The translations under genes were made by a program, and so were the position numbers. Shown one piece after another: positions 25,701 to 34,650 of a DNA stretch of 64,000 bases. This DNA is from Rhizoctonia solani (Eukaryota; Basidiomycota; Agaricomycetes; Cantharellales; Ceratobasidiaceae): assembly GCF_016906535.1 (NCBI RefSeq), contig NC_057372.1:83501-147500 (forward strand). The letters are read 5' to 3'. Under the pieces are notes generated by a model. That model saw only the letters and a program-made list of their open reading frames with translations. It had not been told where the DNA came from and did not search any database. Within the stretch, counting starts at the first letter, position 1, and every line of letters begins with the position of its first letter.

Positions 25701-26209
25701 GGGAGGTCTGCCAAGGGGTCAGGGTCCGCTTCTTCCTCAGAGGCAATTTGAACCTGTTCTGGGAATGTGACAAGTCCCTGTTGCCAGTCGATTAGGGGGG
25801 ATTCCAATGTGAGCCAGGTCATGCCAAGAATAGCCGGGGTGTTGCCTATGGGGCAAACAAGGAAAGGAATGTGGTGGGGATGGCCATTGGCCGAGACCGC
25901 GAGTTGGACCTGGTGCCAAATGCGACCAGTCTGAGATATGGTACCATCTAACATCCTCACTACTCGTGGATTTTCGAGTAGGGTTTTTGGGATTTTCAAT
26001 TTTTCTACTAGAGTGGGGGATATAAAATTGGAGGTGGCGCCGGAGTCAATGAGGGTTTTGATAGGGTCCGTCGGGTAGTCACGCAGTATTATATCAAGAA
26101 AGAGTAAGGGTTTCTTGTTTGAGTCCATTGCGATATTTACAAATTCTGAGACTGATACATGCGATTCTAATTTAGAGACCAAGGGCTTGACGGTAGCTCT
26201 TGGCCTCAT
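22796..26209 (-). CDS. Gypsy-B Pol (protease-RT-RNase H-integrase-chromodomain)
   Basis: The pol frame overlaps gag and is open from 26335, but the ATG at 26209 overlaps the gag stop as AATGA, so I place the start there (1137 aa, MRPRATVKPLVSK). Domains in order: aspartic protease TLIDSGATSNF; RT with LDLCWGYNNV and YLDDILIFS; RNase H with TDASG and FTDHRNLEYW; integrase zinc finger (GHPG..YWWPGM..CCPVCQ), catalytic core with SDRGTTF and GQTERVNQ; C-terminal chromodomain YKVEQIIDSK..IKWKGYGPEDNSWEP. The first catalytic Asp of integrase, expected in YDFITG, is Asn (23837-23839) and would block integration. Otherwise full-length for the Tf2/chromovirus group. Confidence 0.9.
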   Translation of the reverse strand: MRPRATVKPLVSKLESHVSVSEFVNIAMDSNKKPLLFLDIILRDYPTDPIKTLIDSGATSNFISPTLVEKLKIPKTLLENPRVVRMLDGTISQTGRIWHQVQLAVSANGHPHHIPFLVCPIGNTPAILGMTWLTLESPLIDWQQGLVTFPEQVQIASEEEADPDPLADLPTQYHEFARVFGKEEFKVLPPHREYDISIDLLPDAKLSPGPIYGMTNAESRALKQHIDEELATGKIRPSTSSAGAPVMFVKKADGSLRLVVDYRKLNKVTHKNVYPLPRQDDLMAKLRNAKLFTKLDLCWGYNNVRIKEGDEWKTAFRTKYGLFEYLVMPFGLTNAPAAFQHFMNDLFRDLIDVTVVIYLDDILIFSEDPEKHPEHVREVLSRLMKNQLFCKLSKCHFHVTTVDYLGIVISPAGFSMDQKKIEAVTSWPQPKTVKQVQAFLGFVNYLRRFIPNFSSVARPLHNLTKKETPWSWGNLEEAAFQELKLLVTQSPVLIHSNPGLPYYLKTDASGVAMGAILSQRGPDNRLHPIAYMSKSFSGAEANYDTHDKELLAIIKALEEWRIFLEATDKPIQVFTDHRNLEYWRQARTFNRRHARWRIFLSDFNFEIHYCPGKQSGKPDALSRRSDYVDTPPNPEVMLPAEVFANTSEEELNIVSEIRTKLRDDPSLEPIIKFLTEDADNAPLSIRKAYREYDWEEDLLWYRGKLVVPDSESTKDRLLREFHDSPLAGHPGQQRTLELLSRNYWWPGMKSSAKEWVECCPVCQANRRAHAPVIALKPLEVPPFPFHTISYNFITGFPKSQGHDAILVVIDSFSKFGHFIPTSKKVTAKGLADLFITHVWKLHGLPVKTISDRGTTFTGKFLRALYQRLGVKPAFSSAYHPESDGQTERVNQFIEFYLRSYIAADHLDWATWLPLAEYAYNNAKHASTGKTPFELVYGRNPIMNPSNIPANVPEADAVADTLAQEWKEAESALRMSKERMIRDKGTVPEYSVGEKVWLDGKNVELRTNSNKLDPKRLGPFKVIEKVSSHAYRLELPETLKIHDVFYVGLLSRSYESPSQPFPERPPPETIEGEEEYKVEQIIDSKRQRGKWFYLIKWKGYGPEDNSWEPEELLEHSQEEIKRFNQARLRKARDAAKSL

Positions 26210-27396
26210 TCTTTTTCCGACTCGTCCTGGGCCACCTTGGCAGTTTCCTTGGGAGTGGCCTTCCAGCCATTGGGACATTGTTTGATCCCATGTCCCTTCT
26301 GACCGCACTTGACACAAAGGCCAGACGCGCAACAACGATCCCTTTCTTCCGGTGTGACATAATTAGGGTCCTCTGAGAGGCGGACCCGTTGGGTGGTGGT
26401 AGTGGTGGAAGTGGCCACGGTGGCCGGGGATTTGGCAGGAAGCTTCTTAGGACGGTTTTCCTCGTTTTCCCGACGAGTATTGTCAATTTTGACCGAGGCA
26501 GCAAATATGGCTTCTAGGTCGTCGTCGGGAATATTGTCCTTGGTGGACAAGAGTTCTTTCACCTTCCAGTGAAGGCCGCGCGTGAACTGGGCAATGTACG
26601 CCTCAGTATTCCAGTCAAGTTCCGCCATGAGGTTGCGGAATTCAGTGACGTACTCAGACGTGGTCGTGGTCTGAGTTAATGCGGCAATCTTCCTGGCAGC
26701 CGCCCTCTTCGCGTCTGGATCGGCAAAGGCTTCCTTGAATTTGGCCGTTAAGGCCGGGATGGTGGTGGGGGGATTTCCCTCGCCCTTGATGATAGTCCCA
26801 ATAATGGGAAGAGCCCAGTCGGCGGCTTTGTCTGTCATGTGGTACAGAATCCACACAACCATTTGTTCCTCTTCATCGAATTGATCTCGATGAAGCGCGA
26901 CCCACAGCAGCATACGGTCTAGCCACTGGGTTGCCTTCCGTCCCCTGGAGTCTCCCTTGTATGGGTCTGGGAGCTCCATCTTGGGTCGCTTTACGCTGGA
27001 CCCTGAATCGAAGGGGGTGAAGGAGCTGAGGCTCCGTTTAGGCGTGTCGCGAGGCTCTTTTTTGGGAGCTCGCCTGGGTTCTTCCTCCTCTTCTGAGTCA
27101 AAGCCCATTCCTCTTGATGGGCGGAAGGGGGCCTTGAGTCCAGGCCTAACCGTTCCTGGAGTGTGCGCTTCTCCCCCTGTGTGAGTGGGGGGAGTGACAG
27201 GCCCAGCCAATGGGCCAGGCTGGGCTTGGGTTCCTTGGTCCTTGTCGCCGAGTAGATCGGCGGTCTCCTTACATATGGCCTTGAGCTCATTGAGCTGTTG
27301 GCCTTGTGATTTGATTTGGTCCTGGAGGGACCCGACTGTGGCTGTGAGGGCTGTGATAGCCTCGAGGAGAGCGGCAAGGGACGGTTCCGGTTCCAT
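26206..27396 (-). CDS. Gypsy-B Gag (396 aa)
   Basis: The capsid/nucleocapsid precursor. The start is the ATG at 27396 (MEPEPSLAALLEAITAL); the codon nine bases upstream is TTG. An N-terminal coiled-coil (LQDQIKSQGQQLNELK) is followed by an acidic, Pro-rich linker, the retrotransposon gag domain (about residues 150-300, with RKATQWLDRMLLWVALHRDQ) and one zinc knuckle CVKCGQKGHGIKQC near the C-terminus. The frame ends ESEKE then TGA, where the stop shares two bases with the pol ATG. Length and layout match Tf2-like gag of Agaricomycetes. Confidence 0.9.
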   Translation of the reverse strand: MEPEPSLAALLEAITALTATVGSLQDQIKSQGQQLNELKAICKETADLLGDKDQGTQAQPGPLAGPVTPPTHTGGEAHTPGTVRPGLKAPFRPSRGMGFDSEEEEEPRRAPKKEPRDTPKRSLSSFTPFDSGSSVKRPKMELPDPYKGDSRGRKATQWLDRMLLWVALHRDQFDEEEQMVVWILYHMTDKAADWALPIIGTIIKGEGNPPTTIPALTAKFKEAFADPDAKRAAARKIAALTQTTTTSEYVTEFRNLMAELDWNTEAYIAQFTRGLHWKVKELLSTKDNIPDDDLEAIFAASVKIDNTRRENEENRPKKLPAKSPATVATSTTTTTQRVRLSEDPNYVTPEERDRCCASGLCVKCGQKGHGIKQCPNGWKATPKETAKVAQDESEKE

Positions 27397-27900
27397 CCTT
27401 GGCAAGTCTCGCGAAGTGGGAGATGCGCTGCAAGAGGGTGGTTGGGAATTGGTTGGAACGGAACGTCGAGAGGAGCGGCTAGAGGGACGGGAGTATGGGT
27501 GTGGGACTCCAGAGCGTGTGGAGGGAATGGTGGAAACGGCGTGGGGGAGATAGTGCCTATATCAGGACTTATGGGCGGTTTTTGTGTAGTATGTGGGCGC
27601 TAAACCTTTGCGTCAAGCACCTAGCGTTGGATAGTCCCTACAGCAAATCAACAGATCTAGCAATCGTGATATGAGCGGGTTTTCTACAAGCGGGTGTTTC
27701 AGCTGACTAAGGTCGCTAACTACTGTGTTCCGGCGAAACACGTGGTATGCGGGGGATTAGAGCCCGTCTGCCTTATAGCAATTTGGTACTACGTGTGGGT
27801 GGGGGGTTTTTGATTATTCTACCCCGCAAGGTGGCCCAGATCACGTGTTTTCCCTCGTGCTAGTACAGGGGGTCCTCTCCTTGTCGAACAAGCCTACAAG

Positions 27901-27913
27901 AAGTCGATTTTAC
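27901..27913 (-). promoter_or_regulatory. Gypsy-B self-primer binding site
   Basis: On the minus strand GTAAAATCGACTT begins two bases (TT) after the 5' LTR. Its complement AAGTCGATTTTAC matches AAGTCAATTTTAC in the LTR, 34 nt after the TATA start, in 12 of 13 positions. The mismatch is a CpG transition. No TGG-type tRNA match is present. Confidence 0.6.
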
Positions 27914-27915
27914 AA

Positions 27916-28475
27916 TGTCGTACTCCACTGTAAGGTGGGGTACTCGCTAGTGGACGAGCGCTTGTGGCTGTACTACTACTGACAAAGCTATCTACTAACT
28001 ACGCAAGGCTATACTACTACCGCTATAAGGCGGCCTTCTACTACTATACTACTGCAAGGGGGCCTTAGGCCTGGGAGGTGTGATGAGTAAAGGGGTGGTG
28101 AGTGCTTGTGGACTACTAAGGGGCCGGCTACTTAGCTGGCTGACTACCTTCTCTAATGTGTAAGAGACGAGGTAAAATTGACTTGGGGTCTCCAAGCGAT
28201 TTCCCTACTGTATATATAGACAAAGGCGCACTATTTACATGGTCTGTGCTCGTGGGAGAAGAAGTACATGGTGGGGAAAGGAAGCGTGCTGCGGGCTGCG
28301 CGGAAGCGTGGATTTCTCCTAAGCGCCCTTGGCACGGCATCTCGGCGCGGCATCTCGGCATAATAAGCGCCGAGGTCACGTGATCGAAAAACAAAAGATA
28401 TCAAGTCCGTAAAAAATACTAAAAATAATAGAAAAAATAGGCAATTCCAATGGTATAATCAAGGGGGTTGTAACA
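27916..28475 (-). repeat. Gypsy-B 5' LTR (560 bp)
   Basis: Same structure as 22225-22784. It differs at four sites, two CpGs lost in each copy. The TATA box lies near 28212-28219. Confidence 0.93.
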
Positions 28476-29012
28476 TCCAGACTTCCTCTTGCTTGCCCAA
28501 ATGTTCAGGCGGCTCCGGGCGGGGTGAGATTGGACTATAGGAGAACTCACCTGGCATTGCTCGCCTGTTTTCCTTGTCGTTGCAACGTGCGGCTTGTCTG
28601 TCCGCCTCTCCTGTTGCCCCTGTGTGATTGTTTTTGCCCTCCAGGGCACTGACGCTGGCCATCTGCGTCGTTGTATGCTTGTTGGAGCCGTAACTTGGCA
28701 CAGCGGCGCCCTTTGTGTTACTGCCACTCCTTAGAATAACCATGGTTAGTAGTAGAGAGCTCTGAAAGAAACGTTAGAATAAGAGAGAGAAAGAAATGTT
28801 TTTGAGCTTTATTTTATTTTTTCTAGTTTTTCTGGGTTTTGGTGTCCGTCAGCGGTGATCAGGCGCGTCCGGACGTTGTTAGGGAAAAGAGGTCGAGTCT
28901 AGTAGATAGAGAGAAATTTTTTTTTTTTCAGAAATTGTTGACAAGATTTGCGTTCTCCAACGGCGGATCGGCGGTCTCGAGGGGTCAAGTTATGTTGGCA
29001 AGGGTCAAAAAA

Positions 29013-29291
29013 TGTGAGGTTGTGGGGACCTTGTGTCGAGCGCAAGTGAAGAGGCGGTGTTGGGGCTTATGGGACGAGCCGGTATGACTTGACAAAGTCT
29101 CGTATTCGAGGGATATGGTCCGGTTCTATCTACATGAGTGGGGTTTATATACAGTAGGGACAGTGTTGTTTGTATCTATTGTATTGGTGTGTGCGTAATG
29201 AAACGAGTCGAGCAATAGCAAGAGTGTGAGATGAGAAGCACGTGACCTAGTGGCGGTGCCACATGTGTGTGCCGCGCACGCGCGCCTCACA
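29013..29291 (-). repeat. Gypsy-A 5' LTR (279 bp)
   Basis: Pairs with 14165-14439. Minus-strand TATATAAA at 29144-29151 is the probable promoter. It has lost more CpG sites than the other LTR. The 268 bp between it and the ATG at 28743 form the 5' leader. Confidence 0.88.
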
Positions 29292-30546
29292 CCGCCCGTC
29301 TTTGTATATACACGGATGCTAAATTTGTATCCTTTCTGGGAGTTAGTTAACTCATTGGTACATGGTATGTGTGCTCTAATTGTGCTGATAAACAGTTATT
29401 AGGTACTAGTTTATGGCTCAACACATATTGGACACAACATGAAACACAATTGCTCTCCTACAACCAATTCAGATAGGCAGGTTTCTCACTATACTTCAAC
29501 TACAATACTTAACTGACAAATACACTTACCCAATGACCTAACCATGCTGAAGTTATGATTGTGCCTGCTGCAATACCAGGAGTCTTAACACTTACAGCAT
29601 GCTTGACAATGGTGAGCTCTGTTCACACTTCAACCCAAATTTGCCTTAAAACATATTTCTGATGGCTTGATGATGCCCACGCTAGGTTTATGTCATAACC
29701 CATATCTGGAGGGGTTATTACCATATATATCCACTGTCAAAGATATATATAGTATATATGATGCACAGTGATATATTAATAATATAAGTTGCTGGGGGAT
29801 GTTGCATTCCCCCTGCCCCCCTAGCCGCAGGCCAATGTTAATGCCCACAGGCAAGGTCTGAATAATATATTATTATAGAAGAGATTATGTCATCCCCCCC
29901 CACCTCAAATCCATAGTAGTTTAGTATAGTATTTGATAAAGGACTGGAGGGGGGGAGGTCATGTGACCTAGACTTAGAGAATATCACTAAGTCCAGCCAT
30001 GTTGACCATAAGTCTCTTATATGTGGGAACTTGGAGGTTCTGAGTGCATATGTGCTAGTATACAGGTGCTTGCAGTCATGTTGGTGTGCAACATGAGTGT
30101 GTTGGAGGCTTGACAAGGTCAGGACTCATGGAAAGAATGGAAAGGGTTGTGACAGTTTATACGCCTTATGGGTAGGAAGGGAGCCAAGAAGCACAACTGG
30201 GTGCTCATGGTGTTTAGCATTCTTTGTTCCTGTACATAAATTATCAATGAATATCACATCAGCTGAAATTTTCCTATGAATTGCAATGAAACTACAAGTA
30301 AAGTGAACAAATACATATAAAAAACCTGCCAAATTTCTCCCCCCTGGTCCCCCAGTATAACTGGCCAAATCCACGGCTGCAACTGGTTTTGACATTTGCA
30401 GCTATGGATTTAGGCTTTGCGCAATCCCAAAATTGCTCAACCTGTTGTTTGTCAAAGCTGGTTACAGTCTCCTTGCATAGTTTTACCAATTTTTGCAATC
30501 TTGTCCAGCTGTAGTTGGACACGCCGGACTTTTGCAGATCTCTGAC
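29292..30546 (-). repeat. R1 repeat, copy 2, right part
   Basis: Reverse complement of about 3724-4510, interrupted by the solo LTR at 29691-30154. In contrast to the left part it differs from copy 1 by about 26 substitutions in about 780 bp, 19 of them CpG lost in this copy. The end at 30546 (CTCTGAC) matches the start of copy 1. Confidence 0.8.
29691..30154. mobile_element. Solo LTR (464 bp) inside R1
   Basis: Starts TGTCATAACCC and ends GGGTTGTGACA, flanked by GTTTA at 29686-29690 and 30155-30159. The intact R1 copy has a single GTTTA there, which proves the insertion. The family is not represented elsewhere in the window. Confidence 0.85.
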
Positions 30547-30779
30547 ACTAAACTTAGCTGAGTGAAGCATGAATAAGTCTTTTTATATGTGGTCAGCAGG
30601 TAAAATTTTCAACTAATATTTACCTACCTGATCTTATGGTTTAGCTGTGCTCTGGTTTATGTGTCTTGCGCATGCAAACATTGTGCAATGGTCCTGATGG
30701 ACTGGACTAGTTGTGAAATACATGTAAATTATACTTAGCTGTTTAGATACATAACACAGATATAAGTTAATTGTTGTTG

Positions 30780-31483
30780 TATGGATGCTTGGCCAGATGA
30801 AATACCATTTTGCAGCAGTCAAGAGTCCAGTCAATCATATACCACTCCCTTAACTTCTTGACACCCTTAATGTAAATCTGGCCAACAACCCTCTGAACTA
30901 ATGTGACATCAAGAACAATTGAGTGGCCAAACTGTGTAAAAGAGACAAAATCTGTTGCCGCATTGCCCTCTGCGCCCTTGGCCTCAGTTATATGCGCCAA
31001 TATATGAAATGTTGGCTTGTCAATCTTGAACTTCTTGCTGCATGGGAGCATAAGCGCAATGATAAAGTTGAGGCGTCCATATCTAAACACATTGACCATG
31101 TTGCAAGGTTGATTACAAAGGTTTTCATTCATATCCCTTTGAAATACAAACTGATACTAATTCAGCAATAGAACAAGCAAGTTTCCCACGTACTTACTTG
31201 AACAAAAGAGTCACGCTTGCCATACAACAAGAGAAACAGCCGCACAACAAATGCTATCACCTTCTGGGATTTGGAGCTTTCCCCAGCGTTCAGTATGGTC
31301 AGGAATGAATGTCAACCAAGCATGGAAAGTCCATTCTTGGTAGTTGGTGTGGAAAGATTGAGCTAGACAGCGGCGCACGTGGAGGTCAAGGGCAAATGGG
31401 GCAAATGGGGGTAGTGGAGAATTGTATTGGGGATTATTACAATACTTTAATAATGAACTAAGTGATAAGAATAGTACATACAA
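30780..31483 (-). pseudogene. Remnant of an unnamed gene, two exons visible
   Basis: One segment (about 31483-31205) reads WTFHAWLTFIPDHTERWGKL; a second (about 31132-30780) reads FHILAHITEAKGAEGNAATD and FGHSIVLDVTLVQRVVGQIY. The style resembles fungal genes found beside Plavaka/KDZ-type transposons, but I cannot name the family. The upstream part would lie toward 31870, where a solo LTR interrupts; a Cys-pair segment YCNVCGQQ is visible near 31690-31720. CpG-poor and probably inactive. Confidence 0.35.
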
Positions 31484-31876
31484 CCATGGTATATCATTTC
31501 CATCTTACTGGATTGGACAGGTGCTTGAGATTTTCCAAGGAGCATTGCCCCCGTGACTGAAAAAGTGCACCTGTATCAAATTTGAATGGTATAACTCTGA
31601 CTGTGTGAATGGGACGCACCAGCAATATCCAATTCACAGCCATATGTCAAGACTTGTAGTCTCATCTGCTGACCACACACATTGCAATATTGCTTTTCTG
31701 TTACCATAGCTGCCTTGCGCTAAGCCAAGTAGCTAAATTGAGCATTTGCTGTATGCATTGTGGCAGTGTATTTGGGAATGCAATGGTGACAAGCAGAGGT
31801 CAGTGGATCTACCTCTTTGGAAACCAAGGAGTGCATAGGCAGAAAGCCAATACCATGGGAGGCATGGTACATGGAG

Positions 31877-32438
31877 TGTTGTACGCCAACTGTAAGGTTG
31901 GGTACACACTAGTGGGCAGGCGCTTGTGGCTGTACTACTACAAGCAGGCTTATGTAATCTAATGTAGCTAGGCTATACTAATGTTGCTTAAGACAACCTA
32001 CTGCTAACTACTGACAATGGGGCCTTAGGCCTGGGAGGTGTGGTGAGTGTGATAGGGGGTGTGAGCGTCTGATCTACTGATAGGGGCCGGCTACTCAGCT
32101 GGCTGGATACCTTCTCTAATGGGTAAGAGATAAGGTAAAATTGACTTGGTGTTTCCAAGCAATTTTCCTGCTGTATATATAGACAATAACACACTATCTA
32201 CATGGTCTGTGCGCGTGAGAAAGGAGGTACATGATGGAAATAAGAAGCGTGCTGCGGGCTGCACAGAAGCATGGATTTCTCCTAAGCGCCCTTGGCACGG
32301 CATCTTGGCGCGGCATCTCGGCATAATAAGCGCCGAGATCACGTGATTAAAAAACATAAGATAATTGGTTCGGAAAAAATACTAAAAATATCAGAAAAAA
32401 TGTGCAAGTCCAGTGGTATATGTTAGGAGGTTATAACA
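31877..32438 (-). mobile_element. Solo LTR, Gypsy-B family (562 bp)
   Basis: Diverged copy of the 560-bp Gypsy-B LTR in the same orientation, flanked by TGGAG at 31872-31876 and 32439-32443. It has kept the TATA region and the AAGTCAATTTTAC primer segment. Many CpGs are lost. Confidence 0.88.
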
Positions 32439-32443
32439 TGGAG

Positions 32444-33281
32444 GAACAGCCGGCAAATCTATGCAGTAGCATGAGACTGCCTAGGGAGATGGATTGGGAT
32501 GGTGATTGCCAGGATGAAAGAAACCAAGCAACGCCATGCAGGTTCTCCAGGGATAAGCTAGTGAGAAGGGTGGTGGAAAACAAAAGTATTCTTGACTGAG
32601 GCCTCTGGGTAGTGGTTATAGACCAGCAATGTCAAATGATATGAAAGTGGTAAGGGCAAGAATACAGTGCAACTAGCGTAGCAAGTGAGCAAATAATAGC
32701 CAGATGGCCGTGAATCAATGTGGCTGGAGACTGTGGGAACAACTCATTCTTGCAGAGAGGGGCCAAAAGTCAAGCAAGGCCAGAAAAAACACATTAAGGT
32801 CTATGGGTAAATAAAAGACAGATGGTATAATATAAAACATAAGGGAGATGGATGGGACAGGTTTGAGGTCATTGGGTGTGGTGGAAAGGGTGTTGAGAAC
32901 CCTGCACAATCACACCTAGACCTATTACAAAGCATCTGTTACATTTTGGGAATTTCAAATTCACAGCCTTGAGCTTAGATACAGTAAATTTACAACAGGT
33001 TACACCGTAAATTTAGCTCCAGATCTAATTTCATGTGTATGCATGCGTAACCTGTTCACCTCTTCCAATTGATGCCAAAAGGTGGCTTGGGAAGGAAGTG
33101 AGGTTAGGAATTAGTGGCAATTTGCCAGAGAGAACGCATCCTTCAACAGTGTCTCAAATACTGGGTTCTTGTATAGTGCCCAAGGTTGTGAGCTTATGCA
33201 TATTGAGGAGCCAATCAGTACTCAGAGAGCTGGAGACCTCATATTGGACAAGTAAGGTTTCCACCCGTAGAGAAGAATGTC
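32444..33281. other. No gene I can support
   Basis: AT-rich, CpG-poor sequence between two solo LTRs. Short frames only; the plus frame starting MEEQPANLCSS near 32438 has no recognisable motif. Confidence 0.4.
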
Positions 33282-33286
33282 TTGAG

Positions 33287-33459
33287 TGTCATAAACAGAG
33301 GAAAATAGAACTAGCTGGAATTGAACCAGCTTGACCACTAAGCCATAGAGCCCCATTATTCCTCTGCTGACAACCCATGATTACACCTGCTACCCCCCAA
33401 ATTTGGGCTTGGGCCAGCGTGCAACCACTTGTACTGGTCATGTGACTGTGTCCAGGACA
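33287..33459 (-). mobile_element. Solo LTR of the TRIM-like element (173 bp)
   Basis: Near-identical to the 172-173-bp repeats at 62432 and 62694. TGTC..GACA ends are flanked by TTGAG at 33282-33286 and 33460-33464. It carries the same tRNA-like D-arm/T-arm pair on the minus strand; here the T-stem is fully paired (GCTGG TTCAATT CCAGC). Confidence 0.85.
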
Positions 33460-33529
33460 TTGAGAAATTGTGGTTGGGCTGGTGAGGGAAATGGTTGCTG
33501 CATTGGCATAGCAAGGGTAGCTCACTGTC

Positions 33530-34650
33530 TGTTATAGATAGGGAGAATAAGTGAAAAATAAAATACTCTAAAGAAGAAAGAAAGAGACTAAAAGAAGGGA
33601 AAAGACAAATAAGGTAACTGTCTAACTATAAAAGGTAGAAAATTTAGGAAGATAAGTAATAAGAGAAATCTATGCTAGTGAAATTAGAGTATATTAGAGT
33701 GGTTAGTTATCTTGCTAGAAGAGCAAGGTGGTTAGTATCAGGGTGATCCCTACCAATAACCAGTAATGAGCGTATTACTGTTCAGCAGGCAACGCGAGGT
33801 ACAAGCAAAGTAGTATAAAACCTAAATATCAGTCTCTGGAACTCACTGTAATTTAATTGAGAATTATGGAAATTTATTTCCTTGTCCTTGACGGTGCACA
33901 AGGGGGTAAAGGCGTTGTGGAAGCACCAAACACTTAGCAGACAGCTAGGAAGTCTTGGCAGGGTCGCACTTAAGCTGGTTCTAGGTTCCCTGTATAGGTT
34001 GGGACTGTCCTAGAGGCTATATGCGCCGAACTTAAGATCTTTAGGCTGATTTACTATGTATGATACTTAAGGAAATCAATAGAAGTCTTTGAGAGTCACA
34101 CTAGGCTGAGAGAGGATGGTAAAAAAGAGATGCATTCAAAAAGGCCAGCTCAAGGGGCTATTTATACCCTTGGAGGCCTGTGATTACTATATACAGTAGG
34201 GTGAAGAAACTAATGTACATGACATGATGAACAGAGCTAGGATGTGAGGTGAGAGCCTGTCTCCTAAAGCTATGCCTTATAAGAGTTAGTCTCTAGTTCT
34301 ATAAATATTCTTTCCCCACTAAAATACATAAGGGAAAGACTGAAACAAGTAGCTCCCATAGCAGGGCCTAGGCCTCAACTCCCAGCTACTGAGGATAGTA
34401 GCTTTTGAGAAAGCATAATGCTGACTTAAATACTATAGTTTAATTAGTCCTAAGATATTAAGCCTTTTCTTTAATAAAGCGGTATCTCCCTTAATACCTC
34501 ATGTATTTACATGATTAAAATTAGTAGAATATACAGAAAAATTCAGCGAATCTTACTATATACTTCCCAAGTACTCATTAAGGAGATTTCAACGCCAATT
34601 TCCGTTTGCTTACTTTGCCATTCTTTACTATAGTATTCTAATCCATAACA
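33530..34650 (-). mobile_element. Solo LTR, family F (1121 bp)
   Basis: Starts TGTTATAGATAGGG, ends ATCCATAACA. Flanks are CTGTC (33525-33529) and CCGTC (34651-34655), a duplication with one CpG transition. A minus-strand TATAAAT near 34165 marks the promoter. Related to 53072-54377 and more distantly to the Gypsy-C LTR. Confidence 0.75.

Larger units (their letters stand above)
22225..28475 (-). mobile_element. Gypsy-B, complete Ty3/Gypsy retrotransposon
   Basis: A 6251-bp chromodomain element inserted in the Gypsy-A gag region. LTRs of 560 bp each at 22225-22784 (3') and 27916-28475 (5') are flanked by TCCAG at 22220-22224 and 28476-28480. The LTRs differ at four positions, all CpG transitions. 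Gag and pol are separate overlapping frames. A G-rich tract complementary to 22786-22794 precedes the 3' LTR as polypurine tract. Two solo LTRs of the family occur at 31877-32438 and 35520-36080. ORFs are open, but the integrase lacks its first catalytic Asp. Confidence 0.93.
14441..28743 (-). pseudogene. Gypsy-A gag-pol polyprotein, interrupted and mutated
   Basis: The frame starts at the ATG at 28743 (good ACCATGG context), runs to the Gypsy-B insertion, resumes at 22219, and continues to 14441. Removing one TCCAG copy with Gypsy-B and one TA with the MITE keeps the frame exactly. Order: gag with zinc knuckle CFNCKEPGHTIKDC, protease LLDTGS, RT, RNase H, integrase (IDFVGPLP, SDRNSLF, DGMTERAQ intact), chromodomain (EWAVDRI..ELVWKTGDRTWEP), then an unusually long tail of about 290 residues, Pro/Gln-rich with a basic patch RRQRKAFRK. 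Damage: TGA at 17946-17948 inside RNase H before VFTDHRAL; RT motif A reads SLINGKD (Asn at 18783-18785) and the YLDD box reads YLDN (Asn at 18588-18590). It is not functional. Confidence 0.88.
14165..29291 (-). mobile_element. Gypsy-A, nested Ty3/Gypsy retrotransposon
   Basis: A chromodomain Ty3/Gypsy element lies on the minus strand. LTRs are 14165-14439 (3') and 29013-29291 (5'), starting TGTGAGG and ending CCTCACA, flanked by CCGCC at 14160-14164 and 29292-29296. It sits in R1 copy 2. Its own length without insertions is about 8.3 kb. Gypsy-B (22225-28475) and a MITE (15864-16450) are inserted in its polyprotein gene. A purine-rich GGAAGGGTGAA on the minus strand adjoins the 3' LTR and overlaps the stop codon. 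The primer-binding site next to the 5' LTR does not match a TGG-type tRNA end. Confidence 0.9.

Noticed and set aside
26206..26225. Classical -1 slippery heptamer at the Gypsy-B gag end
   Set aside because: GGAAAAAGAATGA does not fit XXXYYYZ in the gag frame; the AUGA overlap explains the pol start more simply.
28981..29012. Self-priming site for Gypsy-A
   Set aside because: Only about seven bases (ACTTGAC) pair with the region after its TATA box and they lie well inside the leader, not next to the LTR. Left unassigned.
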